Assembly: GCF_037975245.1 (NCBI RefSeq)
Contig: NC_092571.1
Location: 12,343,917-12,407,916, forward strand
Reading direction: 5' to 3'
DNA length: 64,000 nucleotides
Origin: Apostichopus japonicus
Lineage: Eukaryota > Echinodermata > Holothuroidea > Aspidochirotida > Stichopodidae
How positions within the stretch are numbered: the first letter of the stretch is position 1; every line of letters begins with the position of its first letter. A program made the position numbers and the translations under genes. The notes below the pieces were generated by a model. It made no database searches. It was not told the origin of the DNA and was given only the letters and a program-made list of their open reading frames with translations. Shown piece after piece: positions 58,122-64,000 of this stretch.

Positions 58122-58309
58122 ATATGATAGATTAGAAATTTATTAAAATTTGGTTGTTTTTGTTTCAGACTATCATGTTTTGAATTGAGTTAAGAAATGA
58201 AATATGAAAATAATATTACAGTGACTAAAAAGTTACATGTCTATATACGGATTTTGAAAAGAAGAGCTCATATCCCTGTGGAAAAGATATAATAAGAAAA
58301 TCAAGATTT

Positions 58310-58330
58310 GAATTTACCGGGAATCAATGC
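58310..58330 (-). pseudogene. Deleted tRNA-Gly remnant 4
   Basis: AATTTACCGGGAATCAATGC, duplicated together with remnant 3 as part of a larger block. Confidence 0.8.
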
Positions 58331-58517
58331 ATATGATAGGTTGGAAATTTATCAAAATTTTATTGTTTTTGTTTCAGACTGTAACGTCTTGAATTGTGCT
58401 AAAAAATGAAATATGAAAATAATATTATAGTGACTAAAAAGTTACATGTCTTTATACGGATTTTAAAAAGAAGAGCTCATACACCTGTGGAAAAGATATA
58501 ATAAGAAAATAAAGATT

Positions 58518-58588
58518 TGCATTGACCGGGAATCGAACCCGGGCCTCCCGCGTGGCAGGCGAGAATTCTACCACTGAACCATCAATGC
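58518..58588 (-). tRNA. tRNA-Gly(GCC), copy 22
   Basis: Identical to the consensus. Confidence 0.95.
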
Positions 58589-58925
58589 AGATGAAAAAGT
58601 TGGAAATGTATTAACACTTTCTTCTTTTAGTTTAAAACTATAACGGTTTGATTGGTGCAAAGTATTAACACGTGGTGCAATGTATTAACACTTTCTTCTT
58701 TTACATTAAAACTATAACGTTTAGATTGGTGCAAAGTATTAACACGTGGTGCAATGTATTAACACTTTCTTCTTTTAGTTTAAAACTATTAACGTTTTGA
58801 ATTGTGCAAAGAAATGAAATATGAAAATGAATTACAGTGATTAAAAAGGTTACATGTCTTTAAACGCATTTTGAAAAGAAGAGCTCGTATCCCTGTGGAA
58901 AAGATATAATAAGACAATAAAGATT

Positions 58926-58996
58926 TGCATTGACCGGGAATCGAACCCGGGCCTCCCGCGTGGCAGGCGAGAATTCTACCACTGAACCATCAATGC
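58926..58996 (-). tRNA. tRNA-Gly(GCC), copy 23
   Basis: Identical to the consensus. Confidence 0.95.
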
Positions 58997-59333
58997 ATAT
59001 GAAAAAGTTGGAAATGTATTAACGCTTTCTTCTTTTAGTTTTAAACTATAACGTTTTGATTGGTGCAAAGTATTAACACGTGGTGCAATGTATTAACACT
59101 TTCTTCTTTTAGTTTAAAACTATAACGTTTAGATTGGTGCAAAGTATTAACACGTGGTGCTATGTATTAACACTTTCTTCTTTTAGTTTAAAACTATTAA
59201 CGTTTTGAATTGTGCAAAGAAATGAAATATGAAAATGAATAACAGTGATTAAAAAGGTTACATGTCTTTAAACGCATTTTGAAAAGAAGAGCTCATATCG
59301 CTGTGGAAAAGATATAATAAGACAATAAAGATT

Positions 59334-59404
59334 TGCATTGACCGGGAATTGAACCCGGGCCTCCCGCGTGGCGGGCGAGAATTCTACCACTGAACCATCA
59401 ATGC
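59334..59404 (-). pseudogene. tRNA-Gly, copy 24, with U33 changed
   Basis: The anticodon loop reads CCGCCAC, so the universally conserved U before the anticodon is C. The T loop/B box also reads GGTTCAATTCC. Both changes should impair function. Confidence 0.75.
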
Positions 59405-60201
59405 AGATGAAAAAGATGGACATTTATTAACATTACCTTCTTTTAGTTTAAAACTATAACGTTTTGAGTAGTGTTAAAACTTGAAATATGAAAATAATAT
59501 TAAAGTGACCAAAAACAAAGTGAAATCGAAATTCCTCCAATTTTACAAATGACGTCATGAATAACAGAGTAAATATTACGGTACTTTGTTACGGATTCCT
59601 TTTGCATGGTGAAGTTTCGGTGTGTGCGCTATACTAGTAGTCAAATATCTGTATGATTGGTGGTGGTGTTGTTGGTGGTGTGCGCTATAGTAGTCTAATA
59701 ACGGTATCATATTGGTGGTGATTCTCTTGGTGGTGGCGGTTTGAGGGGGGGGGGGGTCGGAGTTGCTGTTAAAAGTTCTGCACGGGGACTACACAGTATC
59801 AAAATATCTTGTGTCTTCCTCAAACAAGATGGTCGCAGACGTATTTGTGAGACACCTGAAAAGTTCCCCTTTTAAAAAATTGAATGTGTGACGGACAACT
59901 TACGGTACATGGGTATGTTGTATAGATTCGCGACTGCCTGTAATTAGTTCTCTTGAGCTTATAATATTGAGATGCATTCGATTACAAATGTATTCGAAAG
60001 AAAGGACTCACTACATCACCATATCACCACACCACCACTACCCCACCATACAACATCACCGCCATCCTGACCACCACTCCCACCCCTACCAGTACTCGAA
60101 AGAAAGGGCTCACCACACGACTACCATACCCCACCACTCCCCACCCAGACTATCACCACAACCACATCCGTCGAAGAAAATAAGGTAAAAAAAAAGGCAG
60201 T
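59405..60201. repeat. Long array spacer, type C, copy 3
   Basis: Same block as 53376-54170; nearly identical over its length. Confidence 0.9.
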
Positions 60202-60272
60202 TGCATTGACCGGGAATCGAACCCGGGCCTCCCGCGTGGCAGGCGAGAATTCTACCACTGAACCATCAATGC
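60202..60272 (-). tRNA. tRNA-Gly(GCC), copy 25
   Basis: Identical to the consensus, although its downstream flank is the type C block ending in an A/T run rather than the usual spacer. Confidence 0.94.
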
Positions 60273-61074
60273 AGATGAAAAAGTTGGAAATGTATTAACA
60301 GTTTCTTCTTTTAGTTTAAAACTATAACGTTTTGAGTTGTGTTAAAACTTGAAATATGAAAATAATATGAAAGTGACCAAAAACAAAGTGAAATCGAAAT
60401 TCCTACAATTTTACAAATGACGTCATGAATAACAGAGTAAATATTACGGTACTTTGTTACGGATTCCTTTTGCATGGTGAAGTTTTCGGTGTGTGCGCTA
60501 TACTAGTAGTCCAATAACTGTATGATTGGTGGTGATGTTGTTGGTGGTGTGCGCTATAGTAGTCTAATAACGGTATCATATTGGTGGTGATGCTCTTGGT
60601 GGTGGCGGTTTGAGGGGGGGGGGGGGTCGGAGTTGCTGTTAAAAGTTCTGCACGGGGACTACACAGTATCAAAATATCTTGTGTCTTCCTCAAACAAGAT
60701 GGTCGCAGACGTATTTGTGAGAATCCTGAAAAGTTCCCGGCCCTTTTAAAAAATTGAATGTGTGACGGACAACTTACGGTACATGGGTATGTTGTATTGA
60801 TTCGCGACTGCCTGTAATTAGTTCTCTTGAGCTTATAATATTGAGATGCATTCGATTACAAATGTATTCGAAAGAAAGGACTCACTACACCACCATATCA
60901 CCACACCACCACTACCCCACCATACAACATCACCGCCATCCACACCACCACTCTCACCCCCACCAGTACTCGAAAGAAAGGGCTCACCACACGACTACCA
61001 TACCCCACCACTCCCCACCCAGACTATCATCACAACCACATCAGTCGAAGAAAATAAGGAAAAAAAAAAGCAGT
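60273..61074. repeat. Long array spacer, type C, copy 4
   Basis: Same block as 53376-54170, with a small CGGC insertion near 60740. Confidence 0.9.
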
Positions 61075-61145
61075 TGCATTGACCGGGAATCGAACCCGGG
61101 CCTCCCGCGTGGGAGGCGAGAATTCTACCACTGAACCATCAATGC
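61075..61145 (-). tRNA. tRNA-Gly(CCC), copy 26, at the array edge
   Basis: One substitution from the consensus: the loop is CTCCCAC, so the anticodon is CCC, which reads GGG and remains a glycine codon. Stems, A and B boxes and discriminator are intact. It is the outermost copy, next to NOC2L. Confidence 0.85.
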
Positions 61146-62029
61146 TGTTAAATAAATACAGGTATGTTTTTAAAATTTGTTTCATTCAAAGACTAGAACT
61201 ATTTGACTTACGCTAAGAAAATGCAAAATCAAAATTTATATTGAAATATATAGACAGCGGAATCGCACTTTCTAACCTTGACAGATTGACGCAATGGATA
61301 TTATAATTTTATAACCATGGTTATTAGCCGACAAAAGCCACTGGGTATGTGCGCCAGTTATCAAGAATTTGACGATGCTGTTGTGGGGCAAGGGGGAAGG
61401 GGAGGGTAGAACTCTTTTCTATACGGATATTCACACAGTACATAGAAATTTATTCTTTGACACAGTATCAAACTAAAATGTGCCTAACCAAAACAAAATG
61501 GCGTCCAATGTTGTATATATTTATATATCAAAAAGACCTGATCATGAAGAATTTTTTTTATCCTTCTCCTTTGTTTTCCATTTGATTTGATTCTAGACAC
61601 TTTTATATATATTTCGGACATAGAACCGTCATTATACTTGATTTTATTGTAATTAATTTAGTGGAAATGCATGGATAATCCTGGTCTCTATAGAGCCCTT
61701 TATGAGATATTTCTGATGCTTACCTGGCATTAATTTGGCGTTCCATAAAATTCCACGTGTGTTTGGTTGCGCAACATGCTTCTCCGTACAACATGGTAAT
61801 AGCAGTCCACACTAATTTCTGTGGTCCACACCAATTCTAACTAGCCTGGTGATTTACTACAAGGTACAGGCCTGCTAGTACTAATACTACCGCAGTACGT
61901 TGTGATTACTAGGTTCATTGACTAATTCTCCCTGACTTTTAAGTTTTAGTCCAAAACCGACGGTGTCAGATAACTGTCAACACATAATTGTGTATTATTT
62001 AAAGCTATTAGATCGCTACCAATTTGAAA
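61146..62029. other. Intergenic, between the tRNA array and NOC2L
   Basis: The tRNA spacer pattern stops at 61146. The NOC2L promoter should lie in the right part; no motif recognised. Confidence 0.5.
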
Positions 62030-62046
62030 ATGAAAGGGAAGAAACG
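62030..62046 (+). CDS. NOC2L: NOC2L exon 1 (17 coding nt)
   Basis: ATG AAA GGG AAG AAA CG|GTAAGA. The C that starts exon 2 completes CGC, giving MKGKKR then QLED. Chosen because it supplies the expected basic start in the right phase; no homology is possible over six residues. Confidence 0.75.
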
Positions 62047-63919
62047 GTAAGAAATGCGAACACAGACTAGGCCTAACGCGAGACGTACAACTAACACGGT
62101 AGTCTAGATTATCCATAACCTTGGAATAGGTCTGATTATACTTTAGAGTTAGAACTAACACTAATGCAGGGCTTGTCTATGTAATCAGCACTGCTGTTGC
62201 CTATAAGTATAAGCTTCAAGGTTGATAATCCCAGTTTCTGGCAGTAGTGTTTCCCACCATTTTGTATCATTCATTGTATTGCTCACCGCAGATATGTAAT
62301 TTCCTTCTGGGATTCAATAAAGTTGACATAGGCCTAGGCTACTTATTTATTTCATTTTTGTTCTTGATGGTAAAATTCATTGTTGAAATTATTGGAATAC
62401 CACATGAAAGTTGCCTGTTTTTCCTCTGATCACGCACTCACTGGTCGACTGGTCGTGTTTACCTAGTTAGCCTTCTTGAAATATAGATCACAATTGTGAA
62501 ATGGTTTGACCTGTTTTTCCATCGATGGTTGGTCCAACTACGCACTATTGCAATGTTCAGTTTCCCAACAACCATTGATTAAATAAACAAGAGTGCTTAG
62601 TATCAGTATAAACCTGATTATAAGGTATAGCCTAGGCTATAGCAACACTATAGTTAGGCCTAGTCTTTACTTATTCAAATCTCAGTCAATTAAACAGGCA
62701 AGAGTGTCATTTTTATGTGCCCAACAATCCATTAAATACTGTACCTCCCACCACTTTTTCACACTTCTACTTTTTTTGTAATATACTCAAGTAGTGATCA
62801 TTCTTTACAAATCTGTTTTTTTTTCCTTTTCATAATTTTGCTTCATCAGCCAACTTGAAGATTTCAGTGTAGATGACTTCCTGGCCGAAGGATTGGATTC
62901 TGAAAGTGATGGTGATGAAGATGAAACAGAGGTTAAAGAAGCAGGTGAAGGCGAGCCTATCAGTAAGATGAAGGACACAAAGAAAAAGTTAGTTCAGTCA
63001 AAGCATCTTGTCTTTTAAAATGTGGCAAATTAGTGTCAGGACTCTACACTGCCAGTTGATTAAAAAGGCAAGAGAGTCATTTTTATGTGCCCAACCATCC
63101 ATTAAATACTCTAGCTCCCATCATTTCTCACACCTCTACTCTCTCCTTTTTTGTAATATACTCAAAGAGTGATCATAGTTTACAAATCTTTTCTTTTTTT
63201 TTCCTTTTCATAAATTTGCTTCATCAGCCAACTTGAAGATGCCATTGCAGGAGGTTTGGATTCTGAAAGTGATGGTGAAGATGAAGATGAAAGTGAAGAT
63301 GAAGATGAAACAGAAATTAAAGATGCAGGTGAAGGCGAGCCTATCAGTAAGACGAAGGACACCAAGGAGAAGTGAGTTCAGTTGAAGCATCTTGTTTGTT
63401 TAGAATGTGGTAAACTAGTGACAGGACTCTAGACTGCCAGGAATAGGGGGTTAGAAAAAATGTTTTAAAACAGACATTGTTCATGAAATACCTTTTTCAT
63501 GTGGAGACCAAATTTAGCAATTTTAATGTCTTAATATTCCTATGTTTTCTTTTCCCAGAGGCAAAGAGGGTCGTATGGCCCAACACAAGCAGGCATTAAA
63601 GAAACTGGAAGAAAATGATCCAGAATTTTATGATTTCCTGAAGAAGGAGGACCAGACGTTGTTGAACTTTGCTGACTCGGATATCTCAGAGGATGACGAT
63701 GATGATGATGATGTCGAGAGTGATGACGAAGGAGTCGGGAAGATGGAAATAGCTCCGGTTCATTATGACATCGAGGAGGATGATGAGGAGGGAGAAGATA
63801 TAGAGGGAGACAAGAAGAAATCTAAGAAAGCTGCAAAGAAAGCAGATAAAGAAAAGAAAAAGAAGAAGGAGAAAAAGAGAAAGGAAGAATTGTTCCACAA
63901 ACCAGATCTTAAAGAGAAG
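62030..63919 (+). CDS. NOC2L: NOC2-like nucleolar protein, 5' part (four exons, continues past window)
   Basis: Exons 62030-62046, 62850-62987, 63228-63371 and 63559-63919 join in frame. The start MKGKKRQLEDFSVDDFLAEG parallels the family N terminus (basic residues, then a VDEFL motif). The fourth exon has the conserved HKQALKKLEENDPEFYDFLK and then EDQTLLNFADSDISEDD. Long acidic runs are followed by a Lys-rich stretch, typical of NOC2. NOC2 works with NOC1/MAK21 and NOC3 in large ribosomal subunit maturation and export; the vertebrate form also binds histones and p53. The core repeat domain lies beyond the window. Confidence 0.92.
62047..62849 (+). other. NOC2L: NOC2L intron 1
   Basis: No gene seen. 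Its last roughly 160 bp (from AGGCAAGAGTGTCATTTTTA) are duplicated in the following intron. Confidence 0.6.
62850..62987 (+). CDS. NOC2L: NOC2L exon 2 (acidic exon, copy 1)
   Basis: 138 nt, phase 2 at both ends. Reads QLEDFSVDDFLAEGLDSESD and EAGEGEPISKMKDTKKK, acceptor TTGCTTCATCAG, donor AA|GTTAGT. It holds the family VDDFL motif. Confidence 0.92.
63228..63371 (+). CDS. NOC2L: NOC2L exon 3 (acidic exon, copy 2)
   Basis: 144 nt, same phases as exon 2 and clearly its duplicate: QLEDAIAGGLDSESDGEDED then AGEGEPISKTKDTKEK. The VDDFL part is replaced by AIAG and the Asp/Glu run is extended. The acceptor TTGCTTCATCAG is identical to that of exon 2. Confidence 0.9.
63559..63919 (+). CDS. NOC2L: NOC2L exon 4
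   Basis: 361 nt, after TTTTCTTTTCCCAG, ending AAAGAGAAG|GTATTT in phase 0. Contains the conserved DPEFYDFLKKED...LLNFADSD block, two acidic runs and a Lys-rich basic segment (KKKEKKRKEE), then LFHKPDLKEK. Confidence 0.93.
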
Positions 63920-64000
63920 GTATTTTGTTGTAGAGGAAGGGGGGGTGGGGGTAGGGCTGGCGGGGCTTCATGTTACCTAAAATGTTCTCTGCAGTACAGT

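Larger units (their letters stand above)
46771..61145 (-). repeat. tRNA-Gly tandem array with its spacers
   Basis: Units of about 260, 332, 406 or 865 bp each carry one tRNA-Gly on the minus strand. Spacers share TTTAGTTTAAAACTATAACG upstream of each gene and AAATCTTTATTTTCTTATTA (with a TTTT stop for pol III) downstream. Extra copies of a roughly 70-bp piece (AACACGTGGTGCAATGTATT plus the TTTAGTTTAAAAC block) explain part of the length variation. Blocks repeat at higher order: the 56661-57127 segment matches 58122-58588, and 49441-49800 matches 52701-53060. Confidence 0.95.

Noticed and set aside
53942-61082. Repeated Pro/His/Thr-rich frames in the long tRNA spacers
   Set aside because: They follow CACCAC low-complexity DNA, differ by frameshifts between copies, and lack codon conservation.
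46979-61145. CRISPR-like array (short repeats, regular spacers)
   Set aside because: The 71-bp repeat folds as tRNA-Gly, the spacers are themselves homologous, and the genome is animal.
63180-63898. Ser/Leu-rich minus-strand frames
   Set aside because: Antisense shadows of the acidic and Lys-rich NOC2L exons.

Overview
The window is nuclear DNA from an animal. Genes are split into short exons with GT-AG introns, it is rich in DNA transposon and retroposon remnants, minisatellites and AT-rich intergenic DNA, and it carries pol III tRNA genes. Protein matches (CCDC150, NOC2L, a divergent arylamine N-acetyltransferase-like enzyme) and the repeat style suggest a marine invertebrate deuterostome, most likely an echinoderm. 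This taxon is inferred from reading alone; no search was possible.

Layout. (1) 1-6.2 kb: AT-rich sequence with small repeats and no gene I can support. (2) 6.4-45.85 kb, minus strand: one long gene, a CCDC150 homologue. I reconstructed 18 coding exons plus a 5' UTR exon. All splice phases are compatible and give a protein of about 1031 residues, close to the roughly 1100 of the vertebrate protein. Its introns hold a 58-bp minisatellite (8.67-11.85 kb), a 42-bp minisatellite (36.4-37.45 kb), a hAT-type element with a perfect 8-bp target-site duplication, a TTAA-flanked element with a THAP-domain ORF, a TTAA MITE, and LINE and SINE fragments. (3) 18.9-21.3 kb, plus strand: a two-exon NAT-like gene nested in intron 14 of the CCDC150 gene. 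It is followed by five decayed tandem copies of its own 3' end. (4) 46.1-46.5 kb: a small hAT MITE. (5) 46.8-61.15 kb: a tandem array of tRNA-Gly genes, all on the minus strand. There are 26 full-length copies (16 identical, 10 variant), one copy split by a transposon, and four internally deleted remnants. The array has been invaded by a TG...CA LTR-like element, an 8-bp-TSD element and a short retroposon. (6) 62.0 kb to the end, plus strand: the 5' part of NOC2L, including a tandemly duplicated in-frame acidic exon; the gene runs off the window.

How it works together. CCDC150 and NOC2L are divergently oriented, and the pol III tRNA-Gly array fills the roughly 15 kb between them. The least expected signals are these: minisatellites in the CCDC150 homologue that appear to have grown out of its own 5' splice sites, so that one intron starts with about 24 more copies of a donor-like motif; a tRNA-Gly copy at the array edge whose anticodon is changed from GCC to CCC; a NAT-like enzyme with a Glu at the usual catalytic Asp position; and the in-frame exon duplication in NOC2L.
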